DNA of 64,000 nt from Phascolarctobacterium sp. ET69 (lineage in GTDB: Bacteria > Bacillota > Negativicutes > Acidaminococcales > Acidaminococcaceae): NCBI RefSeq assembly GCF_023336935.1, contig NZ_JAMBLR010000002.1:434001-498000 (forward strand). Reading direction: 5' to 3'. Under the pieces are notes generated by a model. That model was not told where the DNA came from. It ran no database searches and worked only from the letters and a program-made list of their open reading frames with translations. The translations under genes were made by a program, and so were the position numbers. Shown piece after piece: positions 37,324 to 45,333 of the stretch; within the stretch, counting starts at the first letter, position 1; each line of letters begins with the position of its first letter.

Positions 37324-37358
37324 AAGGGCCTGCCGCAGGCGCGGCGGGCCTTATTTTT
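37324..37358 (+). terminator. Hairpin between prs and pth
   Basis: An imperfect GC-rich stem, AAGGGCCTGCCGC with GCGGCGGGCCTT, followed by ATTTTT. It probably ends or attenuates the prs message. Confidence 0.65.
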
Positions 37359-37374
37359 GCATTAAGGAGTAAAC

Positions 37375-37977
37375 ATGAAACTGATAGTTGGGCTTGGCAA
37401 CATTGGCAAAGAATATGAAGGCACGCGCCATAATATCGGCTTTATGGTGGCCGATGAACTTGCAAAGCGCTGGGGCATTACCACCTGGAAAAATGAACGC
37501 AGCGCCATGTGCGCCGAACACCGTATTCCCGAAAAGGTATTTTTAATAAAACCTACCACCTATATGAATTTAAGCGGCGAAGCCGTGGGTGCTTTTGCCA
37601 ATTTTTACAATATCGATCCGGAAGATATTGCGGTTATTCAGGATGACCTCGATTTACCCTGCGGCAAACTGCGCATCCGCCGTAAAGGCAGCGCGGGCGG
37701 GCACAACGGCATTAAGTCCATTCAGCAGCATCTTGGCACGGGCGATTTTCCGCGTTTTAAAATCGGCATCGGCCACCCGGAGCGCAATGCGTCGGCAGTT
37801 ATCGGGCATGTGCTGCACCGTTTCGGCAAAGAAGAACAGCCATTAATTGAAGAAGCTGTCAAGCAGATGGCTGACGCTGTTGAGTTATGGCTGAAAGGTG
37901 ATATGGATGCCGTAATGCAGGAATATAATACCAAAAAGGAAAAGAAAAAAGAGGAACCTGCCAAAGAAAATAATTAA
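37375..37977 (+). CDS. pth: Peptidyl-tRNA hydrolase
   Basis: A 200-residue enzyme that recycles stalled peptidyl-tRNA. It has VGLGNIGKEYEGTRHNIGF with the catalytic histidine, MNLSGEAVG and KGSAGGHNGIKS. The last 18 residues are a lysine/glutamate-rich tail beyond the usual length. AAGGAG precedes the ATG. Confidence 0.95.
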   Translation: MKLIVGLGNIGKEYEGTRHNIGFMVADELAKRWGITTWKNERSAMCAEHRIPEKVFLIKPTTYMNLSGEAVGAFANFYNIDPEDIAVIQDDLDLPCGKLRIRRKGSAGGHNGIKSIQQHLGTGDFPRFKIGIGHPERNASAVIGHVLHRFGKEEQPLIEEAVKQMADAVELWLKGDMDAVMQEYNTKKEKKKEEPAKENN

Positions 37978-38022
37978 TTTTGTGTACATTGCCCAAAAAC
38001 TAAAACACATTAAGATTTTAGT

Positions 38023-38044
38023 TTGTAACGCATGTTACAATTTT
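38023..38044 (+). other. Inverted repeat downstream of pth
   Basis: TTGTAAC (38023-38029) and GTTACAA (38034-38040) form perfect arms around GCAT, followed by TTTT. It may be a weak terminator of pth or a dyad-symmetric protein-binding site upstream of the T-box promoter. Confidence 0.4.
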
Positions 38045-38097
38045 ACATTAAAAACAAACCTTTAAAATAAAAATGTAAAAAAATCAGCGCAAAAGTG

Positions 38098-38126
38098 TTG
38101 ACAAGGTGTTGTATGCCTATTATAAT
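38098..38126 (+). promoter_or_regulatory. Promoter of the T-box/BASS transcript
   Basis: Perfect consensus: TTGACA (38098-38103), a 17-base spacer and TATAAT (38121-38126). Such a strong promoter fits control by downstream attenuation. Confidence 0.88.
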
Positions 38127-38144
38127 AATATCATCAAATAACAA

Positions 38145-38432
38145 ATTGCGTTGATTGGGAAAAGTAGTAAAGAAGCCCAGATTCCAGAGAACTTATCATT
38201 TAGCTGAGAGATAAGATCAAAGCACTTTATGAAAATCCCCCATGAGCTGCCAGCTGAAGGGCAAACGCCTGTGTAAGTGTGGCCGGAGGACGACCGTTAC
38301 AGCGTCAGGCATTGAACGTCAGTTGTGAAACTTTCGGTGATGCCGGTAAAGTGGCCGTATTATTACGGCAATAAGAGTGGTACCGCAGAGCTATTCGGCT
38401 TTGTCTCTTACAAAAGAGGCAAAGCCTTTTTT
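38145..38432 (+). promoter_or_regulatory. T-box leader, specifier reads as Ile (AUC)
   Basis: This fills most of the 526-base gap between pth and the BASS gene. Stem I shows the AGTA S-turn (38163-38166), the AG-rich bulge CAGAGAAC, a distal loop with GCTG (38203-38206) and the specifier side GAA-A-ATC (38231-38237), giving AUC for isoleucine at 38235-38237. The T-box AGAGTGGTACCGC is at 38374-38386. Its variable base in TGGT would pair with an A discriminator, as in tRNA-Ile. The terminator follows at 38397-38432. Uncharged tRNA would stabilise the antiterminator and allow transcription. Confidence 0.9.
38397..38432 (+). terminator. T-box regulated terminator
   Basis: GGCTTTGTCTCTT pairs with AAGAGGCAAAGCC (38397-38426), followed by TTTTTT. 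It lies immediately 3' of the T-box sequence, and forms when the antiterminator does not. Confidence 0.9.
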
Positions 38433-38503
38433 GTTGGTAAAAAAGCTTTACAATCGCCGGTTTGTTATTAAACAAATTATTTTATTCAAAGGAGAAATGA
38501 AAA

Positions 38504-39481
38504 ATGAGTGTATTGAACAAATTGGCAGAATTCGTAGGCAAATATCTTACTTACATCGTGTTTGCAGTTGTTGTGGCAGCGTTCTTCTTCCCGCAGGGCT
38601 TTACCTGGGCGGCTTCGCAGACTGTACTGCTTCTTTCCGTTATCATGTTCGGCATGGGTATGACGCTGCGTGCCAGCGACTTTGCACTGGTGCTCAGCCG
38701 TCCTAAAGAAGTGTTCTTCGGCTGCGTAGGGCAGTTTACCATCATGCCTTTTCTCGCATACGTTTTAACCGTTGGGTTTGAACTTCCTCCCGAACTTGCC
38801 ATCGGCATGATTCTCCTCGGCACCACCCCGGGCGGTACGGCTTCCAACGTAATGACGTATCTTGCCAAAGGCGATGTTACCTTGTCTGTTTGCCTTACTA
38901 CCGCAACTACTTTGCTTGCACCGCTACTTACCCCGTTTTTAACCTGGATGCTGGCAGGCCAGTGGGTTGAAGTTTCCTTCCTCGCAATGCTTAAATCCGT
39001 ATCTCAGGTAATCCTTTTGCCAATCGTTCTTGGCATCCTCGTTCATAAAGCAGTCGGCGACAAACTCGTCGTTAAATACTCCAAACTTTTGGTTCTCGTA
39101 TCCGCATTCAGCGTACTTTCAATCATGGGCGCTATGGTTGCCTTAAACGGCGAAACCATCTTAAGGCTCGGCTGGGTTATGGTTCTGGTTGTAGTGCTGC
39201 AAAACTTCGGCGGTTACGCCCTTGGCTGGATGCTCGCCAGAAAAGCCGGCATGGGCAGAGCGCAGTGCACCACCGTTATGCTGGAAGTTGGCATGCAGAA
39301 CGCAGCGCTTGCCTGCTCGCTCGGTACACTGCACTTCACCTCGATGGCAGCAGTTCCCGGTGCAATCGGCGGCGTAGTACACCAAATCACCGGTTCGCTT
39401 CTGGCTTCCATTTTTGCCGCACGCAACGGCAAACAGGAATCCGCACAGGCTGTTATGCCTGAAGCAGAACCTGCTAAATAA
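38504..39481 (+). CDS. Bile acid:sodium symporter (BASS) family transporter
   Basis: A 325-residue inner-membrane protein with about ten hydrophobic segments and the BASS signature GTTPGGTASNVMTYLAKGD, where the crossed helices bind sodium. Family members carry bile acids, pantoate (PanS) or, in plants, 2-keto acids. The T-box in its leader ties expression to isoleucine shortage, so an organic acid related to branched-chain amino acid synthesis is a reasonable candidate, though unproven. AAAGGAG precedes the ATG. The gene is monocistronic. Confidence 0.92.
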   Translation: MSVLNKLAEFVGKYLTYIVFAVVVAAFFFPQGFTWAASQTVLLLSVIMFGMGMTLRASDFALVLSRPKEVFFGCVGQFTIMPFLAYVLTVGFELPPELAIGMILLGTTPGGTASNVMTYLAKGDVTLSVCLTTATTLLAPLLTPFLTWMLAGQWVEVSFLAMLKSVSQVILLPIVLGILVHKAVGDKLVVKYSKLLVLVSAFSVLSIMGAMVALNGETILRLGWVMVLVVVLQNFGGYALGWMLARKAGMGRAQCTTVMLEVGMQNAALACSLGTLHFTSMAAVPGAIGGVVHQITGSLLASIFAARNGKQESAQAVMPEAEPAK

Positions 39482-39613
39482 TTAACCACGCGGCGCGGAA
39501 GGCTGAACGGAAATAAGCCGCACCGCGCCTGATAAAACAAACTTGCAGTCTAAAATAAGGGATTTTGTTCGGAACAATAAAACATATAAAGCTGCATTAA
39601 AGCAGCTACTTTC

Positions 39614-39645
39614 CCCCGGCCCCGGTGCTCCGCCGCCGGGGTTTT
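39614..39645 (+). terminator. Terminator downstream of the BASS gene
   Basis: CCCCGGC (39614-39620) pairs with GCCGGGG (39635-39641), followed by TTTTAATTT. It lies 130 bases after the stop codon; the bases between hold a weak GC hairpin near 39490-39528 and nothing else I can name. Confidence 0.7.
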
Positions 39646-39656
39646 AATTTGCCCTG

Positions 39657-39685
39657 TTGACAGCAGTGCGCCGCTGTGGTATATT
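39657..39685 (+). promoter_or_regulatory. Promoter of the MATE gene leader
   Basis: TTGACA (39657-39662), a 17-base spacer and TATATT (39680-39685). Transcription would start near 39692, 110 bases before the MATE start codon. Confidence 0.8.
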
Positions 39686-39691
39686 TTTAGA

Positions 39692-39780
39692 GAACTAAAT
39701 ACTAAAATTCGCTGTGGATTTTTCTGGCATAGCCACTTTTCGCCACACAGTTGCCTTAGCGGGCGCTGTGTGGTTTTTTT
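39692..39780 (+). promoter_or_regulatory. Attenuator-like leader of the MATE gene
   Basis: A terminator stem, CCACACAG (39743-39750) with CTGTGTGG (39766-39773) plus seven T, lies between the promoter and the coding region, so most transcripts should stop before the gene. An upstream GCTGTGG (39711-39717) can pair with the first terminator arm as an alternative. A TGGC-ATA-GCCA hairpin lies between. I recognise no known riboswitch class and see no leader peptide with a proper ribosome site. Confidence 0.6.
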
Positions 39781-39802
39781 ATGCAGCGGAAGGAGAGGGA
39801 AT

Positions 39803-41128
39803 ATGAACGAAAATTTTATGAAGGAAGAACCGGTGCTGCCGCTGATAACTTCAATGGCGCTGCCCATGGTTATCAGCATGATGGTGAACTCGCTGTACAA
39901 CATTGTGGATAGTTTTTTTGTGGCGCAAATCAGCGAGGACGCCATGACGGCGCTGTCGCTGGTGTTCCCGGTGCAGAATTTTATCAACGCCGTCAGCATT
40001 GGCTTTGGCGTGGGCATTAACGCGCTGATTGCCTATTACCTTGGCGCGGGCGAAGGCGAAACTGCTAACCGCGCGGCGGTGCACGGCATGGCGCTTTCCG
40101 CCCTGCACGGTGTGGTGCTGATGGCAGCCTGCATTGCCATTATGCCGCAGTTTTTAAGCGCTTTTACAAATAATGCGCAGGTTATAGATATGGGCGTGCG
40201 TTATTCCAATATTGCTTTCAGCTTTTCGCTGATAATCATGCTGGGGCTGGCGTTTGAAAAAATCTTTCAGGCAGTCGGCAACATGAAAGTTACCATGATT
40301 GCGTTAATGGCAGGCTGCATAACCAACATTATTTTAGACCCGCTTTTGATTTTCGGCATCGGGCCGTTTCCCGAATGGGGAATAGAAGGGGCGGCTGTGG
40401 CAACAGGCATAGGGCAGATAGTAACGCTTTTAATATACTTGTTTGTTTATAAAAATTATCCGCTGCGCATCAGGTTAAGCCGCAGGTATTTAACGTGCGA
40501 CGCCGGGCTTGATTTTAAACTTTACGCCATCGGCATACCGGCAACGCTGAACTTGGCGCTGCCTTCGCTGTTGGTGTCTTCGCTTAACACCATACTTGCG
40601 GCTTTTTCGCAAAGCTATATTGTGGTGCTTGGCATTTATTACAAGCTGCAAACTTTTTTGTACCTGCCTGCCAACGGCATTATTCAGGGCATGCGTCCGC
40701 TGATTGGCTTTAACTATGGCGCGGGCGAGCACGAGCGCGTAAGGAAAATTTACAACACAACACTGGTGCTTAACGCAGGCATTATGCTTGGGGGAACGGT
40801 AATTTGCCTGACGGTGCCGGATGTTTTAATGGCCATGTTTACCGATAACGCCGTAACGGTAGAAGCCGGGGCGCAGGCGCTGCGCATAATATGCGCCGGG
40901 TTTATCGTATCGGCAGTTAGTGTAACCGACTGCGGCGCTCTGGAAGGGCTTGGCAAGGGCGTACCGTCGCTTGTAATTTCGCTTTTGCGCTATGTGGTAA
41001 TAATTATACCGGCGGCGTGGCTGTTAAGCCGCAGCTTTGGCGCACAAGGCGTCTGGCATGCCTTTTGGCTGGCAGAACTTGTAACCGCCGCAGCGGCACA
41101 GCTTGTGTATAAAAGGTTTAGTAAATGA
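39803..41128 (+). CDS. MATE-family multidrug/metabolite exporter
   Basis: A 441-residue inner-membrane antiporter with 12 hydrophobic segments in two halves. The MATE landmarks PMVISMMVNSLYNIVDSFFV, GFGVGINALIAYYLGAGE and IQGMRPLIGFNYGA are present. It exports cationic drugs or metabolites using a sodium or proton gradient. The frame opens at 39770, inside the leader terminator; the ATG at 39803 behind AAGGAGAGGG is the start. Confidence 0.93.
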   Translation: MNENFMKEEPVLPLITSMALPMVISMMVNSLYNIVDSFFVAQISEDAMTALSLVFPVQNFINAVSIGFGVGINALIAYYLGAGEGETANRAAVHGMALSALHGVVLMAACIAIMPQFLSAFTNNAQVIDMGVRYSNIAFSFSLIIMLGLAFEKIFQAVGNMKVTMIALMAGCITNIILDPLLIFGIGPFPEWGIEGAAVATGIGQIVTLLIYLFVYKNYPLRIRLSRRYLTCDAGLDFKLYAIGIPATLNLALPSLLVSSLNTILAAFSQSYIVVLGIYYKLQTFLYLPANGIIQGMRPLIGFNYGAGEHERVRKIYNTTLVLNAGIMLGGTVICLTVPDVLMAMFTDNAVTVEAGAQALRIICAGFIVSAVSVTDCGALEGLGKGVPSLVISLLRYVVIIIPAAWLLSRSFGAQGVWHAFWLAELVTAAAAQLVYKRFSK

Positions 41129-41159
41129 AAACGGCATCACGTTTTACGTGATGCCGTTT
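41128..41159 (+). terminator. Bidirectional terminator between MATE and aminotransferase genes
   Basis: AAACGGCATCACGT (41128-41141) pairs with ACGTGATGCCGTTT (41146-41159). The hairpin overlaps the MATE stop codon and serves the convergent gene as well. Confidence 0.82.
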
Positions 41160-41173
41160 GTGCTTTATTATGT

Positions 41174-42367
41174 TCAGCAGGTTCTGCCGGGGTAAGCTTT
41201 TAAGGCTTCGCCTAAAATGTAAATGGCACGTTTTAAATCTTCGCGGTTCAGCACGTAAGCAAGGCGGGCTTCGTTAACGCCAAGGCCCGGTGTGCTGTAA
41301 AAGCCGTTGCCGGGGGCAAACATTACGGTTTCGCCGTCAACGTCAAAGTTTTCCAGCAGCCAGATGGCAAATTTTTCTGCGTCGTCTACCGGGAATTTAA
41401 CCATTACGTAAAAAGCGCCTTTTGGGTCGCTGGCTGCAACGCCGGGCAGTGATTTCAGCCCTGCGGCAATGGTGTCGCGGCGTTTCTGGTATTCTTTGTT
41501 TACTTCTTCCAGATAGCTTACCGGTGTTGTGTAAAGTGCTGCTGCGCCAACTTCTTCCAAAATCGGGCTGCACAGCCTGCCCTGGCAGCATTTGTTAATC
41601 TGCTGGCAGAATTCTTTATTTTTGCTGATAATGCAGCCGATACGTGCGCCGCAGGCACTGTAACGTTTGGAAACGCTGTCGATAATAATCAGGTTATTGT
41701 CAAGCTCGGGCATAGTGCCGAAGCTCTTATATTCGCCGCCGTAAACAAATTCGCGGTAAACTTCGTCGGCAATTACGGCAAGGTCATGCTTAACGGCAAG
41801 TGCGGCAATGGTCTGCATTTCTGCTTCGGTGTAAACAACGCCTGTCGGGTTGCCCGGATTGGTTAAGAGAATTGCTTTGGTTTTGGGCGTAATATGTTTT
41901 TCAATTTCGGCAGCGTCCGGCAGATGATAGCCGTTTTCCACGCTGGTGGTTACGGCGTTGATTTTAGCGCCGAACTCGGTGGCAAAAGTTGTATAGTTGG
42001 CGTAAAACGGTTCAAAAACCATAATTTCGTCATCAGGGTCGCACAAAGCCATAACTGCAAAGGTCAGGGCTTCGCTGCCTCCGTTGGTGATGAAAATATC
42101 GCCTGCTTCATAGTTCATGCCTTTTTCGGCATAGTATTTTTGAATTGCTTCAATTAAAAACGGTTCGCCTTTGCTGGCGCCGTAGGCAATAACTTTTTCG
42201 TCAAAATTTTTAATGGCGTCCATAAACTGGGGCGGAGTTTCAATATCCGGCTGGCCTATGTTAAGATGGTAAACTTTTTTGCCTGCTTTTTTTGCGGCAT
42301 CTGCATAGGGCGCCAGCTTTCTGATAGGTGATAATTTTAAATTTTGTACACGCTGGGAAATTTTCAT
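41174..42367 (-). CDS. Class I/II PLP-dependent aminotransferase
   Basis: A 397-residue fold-type I aminotransferase of the aspartate aminotransferase superfamily. It has LNIGQPDIETPP, the PLP-contacting TNGGSEALTF, NPGNPTGVVY, the DEVY aspartate and the Schiff-base lysine in DSVSKRYSACGARIG. The substrate specificity is not decidable; aspartate, alanine or aromatic amino acids are possible. A TATAAT -10 element on the minus strand lies at 42420-42425. GTGAGGAG precedes the ATG. Confidence 0.92.
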   Translation of the reverse strand: MKISQRVQNLKLSPIRKLAPYADAAKKAGKKVYHLNIGQPDIETPPQFMDAIKNFDEKVIAYGASKGEPFLIEAIQKYYAEKGMNYEAGDIFITNGGSEALTFAVMALCDPDDEIMVFEPFYANYTTFATEFGAKINAVTTSVENGYHLPDAAEIEKHITPKTKAILLTNPGNPTGVVYTEAEMQTIAALAVKHDLAVIADEVYREFVYGGEYKSFGTMPELDNNLIIIDSVSKRYSACGARIGCIISKNKEFCQQINKCCQGRLCSPILEEVGAAALYTTPVSYLEEVNKEYQKRRDTIAAGLKSLPGVAASDPKGAFYVMVKFPVDDAEKFAIWLLENFDVDGETVMFAPGNGFYSTPGLGVNEARLAYVLNREDLKRAIYILGEALKAYPGRTC

Positions 42368-42429
42368 ATCGGTTGCTCCTCACTTAATAAATTTACAAAA
42401 CAAAAAATTGTATGCCGCTATTATACCAT

Positions 42430-42460
42430 AAAAAACGCGGCAAGTTCAGCCCTGCCGCGT
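42430..42460 (-). terminator. Terminator of the NMT1/SsuA-type ABC operon
   Basis: On the minus strand ACGCGGCA pairs with TGCCGCGT, followed by TTTTT. It lies 24 bases after the permease stop codon. Confidence 0.82.
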
Positions 42461-42484
42461 AAAAATAATGTATACAATTTTAAA

Positions 42485-43273
42485 TTATCTGTTCCAGGGT
42501 ATGGCGCGGTTTTCTGCCCATTGCAAAAGCAGGTTAAACACCAGCCCCAAAAGTGAAAGCACAATTACGCCGGCCATTAAGCGGTCGGTAATCATCAAAT
42601 CGCCGTAATGCAGTATCAGCGCGCCGATGCCCTCCTGTGCGGCAATCATTTCTGCGGCAACCAGAAGCAGAAGCGAGGTTCCTGCCGCAAGGCGCAGCCC
42701 GGCAAAAATCATGGGCAGGGCTGCCGGAAGCACAACTTTTTTTAAGGTCATCCAGCGGGTGGCGTTAAAGCTTACGGCTACCTTAATTAAAAGCGGGTCT
42801 ACATTTTTTACGCCGGAATATGTATTCATCGCTACCGGAAAGAACACGCCCAGGGCGATAATAGTTACTTTGCTGAGTTCGCCGATGCCGAGCCATAAAA
42901 TAAACAGCGGCAGCAGCGCAATTTTAGGTATTGGGTACAGCGCGTTTACAATGGGCGAGCCAATGCGGTCAATCAGCGCGGAAGTACCGGTAAAAAGCCC
43001 TACGGCGAGGCCGATAACGCTGCCGAGCACAAAGCCCAGAATAATGCGGTACATACTTGCGGCAAGGCTTGCAGCGATTTCTCCGCCCGCAACCATAGCG
43101 GCAAGTGCGCTTAAAATACCTGTCGGTGAAGGCAGAAACAGCGGCGAAACAATGCCTGCGCGGCAGATGAGTTCCCAGATTATCAGCAGCACAATGACGG
43201 AAAGAGCGGAAACCCAGACCGGGTAAGTCTTTTGCCAGCTGTGCATTTTATCGGTAATTTTATATTCATTCAT
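42485..43273 (-). CDS. ABC transporter permease (SsuC/TauC/ThiX type)
   Basis: A 262-residue inner-membrane permease with six hydrophobic segments and an EAA-type loop (GVKNVDPLLIKVAVSFNATR) typical of the nitrate/sulfonate/taurine/hydroxymethylpyrimidine group. It overlaps the ATPase gene by 8 bases and is last in the operon. Confidence 0.92.
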   Translation of the reverse strand: MNEYKITDKMHSWQKTYPVWVSALSVIVLLIIWELICRAGIVSPLFLPSPTGILSALAAMVAGGEIAASLAASMYRIILGFVLGSVIGLAVGLFTGTSALIDRIGSPIVNALYPIPKIALLPLFILWLGIGELSKVTIIALGVFFPVAMNTYSGVKNVDPLLIKVAVSFNATRWMTLKKVVLPAALPMIFAGLRLAAGTSLLLLVAAEMIAAQEGIGALILHYGDLMITDRLMAGVIVLSLLGLVFNLLLQWAENRAIPWNR

Positions 43274-44054
43274 TGCCTTCCACCTCCATTAAGGCTGCGC
43301 GCGCGTCTTTGCTGATGTGTTCCCAGATAATGCGGATATATTCGGCAATTTCTTCTGTATGCTGCGGCAGTTCGCGCTCTGCGCGCGGTATGCCGATATT
43401 TAAAATGCGGCTTATTTTGCCCGGGCGGCGCGAAAGCAGCACAACACGGTCGGCAAGCATAACGGCTTCCTGAATGTTATGGGTTACATATAAAGTGCTG
43501 AGGCGCGTTTTATCCCACAGGGTAACAAGTTCTTCCTGCATAATGGTGCGCGTCTGTGCGTCCAGCGCACTGAAAGGCTCGTCCATCAAAAGCAGGTCGG
43601 GGTTAATTACAATGGCGCGGGCAATGCCTACGCGCTGGCGCATACCGCCGCTTAAATGGTGCGGCAGTGCCTTTTCAAAGCCGGTTAAGCCAACAAGGTT
43701 TATGTAGTGGCTTATACGGTCTTTTTGTTCCTGCCTGGGCACGCCCATTGCTTCCAGCCCAAAGGCGATATTATCGTAAACGCTGCGCCATGGAAAAAGC
43801 CCCGTTTCCTGAAAAACAATGCCGGTGCGCGGCACATGCCCCTGCGGCAGATGCGTGAAGCTGGCGCTGCCGCTTGTCGGCGCAAGCAGCCCGGCTGTGA
43901 TGTTTAAAAGTGTGGATTTGCCGCAGCCGGACGGACCTACCAGGGCGACAAATTCTTCTTCGTTTACGGTAAGGTTAATATCCTGCAAAACAGGCAGGGT
44001 ATGCCCCGTGCGCGAAACGAAACTTTTACTTACGTTGTCTATAACGAGTTTCAT
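43266..44054 (-). CDS. ABC transporter ATP-binding protein (SsuB/TauB type)
   Basis: A 262-residue nucleotide-binding subunit. Walker A is GPSGCGKST, the signature LSGGMRQRVGIARA, Walker B LLLMDEPFS and the switch region YVTHNIQEAV. The frame opens at 44066, but that ATG overlaps the GGAGG ribosome site; the ATG at 44054 is correct. It works with the permease and the binding protein on either side. Confidence 0.93.
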   Translation of the reverse strand: MKLVIDNVSKSFVSRTGHTLPVLQDINLTVNEEEFVALVGPSGCGKSTLLNITAGLLAPTSGSASFTHLPQGHVPRTGIVFQETGLFPWRSVYDNIAFGLEAMGVPRQEQKDRISHYINLVGLTGFEKALPHHLSGGMRQRVGIARAIVINPDLLLMDEPFSALDAQTRTIMQEELVTLWDKTRLSTLYVTHNIQEAVMLADRVVLLSRRPGKISRILNIGIPRAERELPQHTEEIAEYIRIIWEHISKDARAALMEVEGNE

Positions 44055-44071
44055 AAGTGCCTCCAAATAAA

Positions 44072-44095
44072 AAGGGCGGAAGCTGTTCCGCCCTT
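44072..44095 (-). terminator. Intra-operon hairpin between binding protein and ATPase genes
   Basis: On the minus strand AAGGGCGGAA pairs with TTCCGCCCTT, followed by TTTATTT. It sits only 7 bases after the binding-protein stop codon. Partial termination or 3'-end protection here would yield more binding protein than membrane components. Confidence 0.7.
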
Positions 44096-44101
44096 AAATT
44101 G

Positions 44102-45118
44102 TTACTGTGCCAGTGCTTTTTCCAGCAGAGTGGTATTTGCCACTTTGGCAGGGTCAAGGGTGCCCTGCATCATACCGTGTGAAGAATACCAGTCAATCTG
44201 TGTTTTAATATCGTCCGCCATAAGTTTGCCGTCGCGGTCAATGTACGGCAGGCCAAGTTTAATGTCACCGGCAGGGGCTTTTACGTATTTGGCAATAATG
44301 CTTACAACTTCATCAAGCTTTTTGGGGTCTTTCTTTTCAATGGCTGCTTCGTAATAATAATGGCAGGCTTTGTTATAGGCTTTTAAAAAGCGGATGTTGG
44401 CGTCTTCGTTTTTCATAAATTCAGGCGAGAAGAACAGTGCGGAAGTCTGATAAGGAATGATGTCGCCAACCTGAACAATGGTTTGCGCCGTGCCTGCGGT
44501 CTGCATTTTTGTGATGTTGGGCTCGTTTAAAATTGCGCCGTCAATCTGGTTGCTTTCAAGCGCTGCCATTACGGCACTTACTTTGCCGAGCGGCACAAGT
44601 TCCACATCGTCGAGGCTCATGCCCTTTTGTTCAAGCATTCTGCCCAGCATATAATGGAAGGTAGAACCTTTCTGCGTAATGCCGATGCGTTTGCCTTTAA
44701 TGCTTTCCAGGCTGGTAAAGCCGCTGTTATAAGCGTTTGCCGCCGCAACAAGTGCGGAAGAAGGGAAGCCTTTTTCTTCGCGGCCTTTATCGGCAACTAT
44801 TGCCAGCTGCTGGCCGCTTGCCGCCATGTTAAAGAGGCTTGCGGTAATGCCGGTTGCGCCTACGTCAACCTGCGAAGAAGCAGTTGCTACGGCAATGGGG
44901 TGTGCCGCGTCAAACCATTCCGGCTGTATTTCTATATTCTGTTCGGCAAAAAAGCCTTTGTCCATGGCAATAAACAGCGGCGCGCTGCTGGTAAGGCGCA
45001 GCATGCCGAGCTTAACCTGTGCTTTGGCCGCTGCTGGTGCCTGCTTTTCGCTGCCGCCGCAGCCTGTAAGGGCAAATGCCAGGCAAAGTGCTGCCAGTAA
45101 AAACAGTAATTTTTTCAT
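44102..45118 (-). CDS. ABC transporter substrate-binding lipoprotein (NMT1/SsuA-like)
   Basis: A 338-residue binding protein with a lipoprotein signal peptide (lipobox LTGC near residue 20) and a two-lobed NMT1/SsuA-like body (APLFIAMDKGFFAEQNIEI, GITQKGSTFHYMLGRML). Ligands of this family include aliphatic sulfonates, taurine, nitrate and thiamine precursors. No enzyme for any of these lies next to it, so the substrate is open. Of several ATGs, the one at 45118 is best spaced from AAAGG. It is the first gene of the operon. Confidence 0.9.
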   Translation of the reverse strand: MKKLLFLLAALCLAFALTGCGGSEKQAPAAAKAQVKLGMLRLTSSAPLFIAMDKGFFAEQNIEIQPEWFDAAHPIAVATASSQVDVGATGITASLFNMAASGQQLAIVADKGREEKGFPSSALVAAANAYNSGFTSLESIKGKRIGITQKGSTFHYMLGRMLEQKGMSLDDVELVPLGKVSAVMAALESNQIDGAILNEPNITKMQTAGTAQTIVQVGDIIPYQTSALFFSPEFMKNEDANIRFLKAYNKACHYYYEAAIEKKDPKKLDEVVSIIAKYVKAPAGDIKLGLPYIDRDGKLMADDIKTQIDWYSSHGMMQGTLDPAKVANTTLLEKALAQ

Positions 45119-45333
45119 CGTCATCATCCTTTGCGTAGTTAGTGGTTATCAGCATAACACTGTGTAAGCGTCTTATCAGTTATTTTACATCAAAAAACCG
45201 ATAAATGCACTACTTTTATTAAAAAATACACTGTAAAACTTATTTTTGTTTACTGAACAGGTTTTACTTTTGTTATCAGCGCGATGTTGGTATAATATAA
45301 TTTGTAATGCTGTAAATAACGGAGGCTATATTT

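Noticed and set aside
39490-39528. GC-rich inverted repeat (GGCGCGG / CCGCGCC) just after the BASS gene
   Set aside because: The loop is long and no T-run follows; the better terminator is at 39614-39645.
42485-45118. Calling the SsuABC-like operon a taurine, sulfonate or thiamine-precursor importer
   Set aside because: No desulfonation, nitrate or thiamine gene is adjacent and no matching riboswitch precedes it, so any such label would be a guess.
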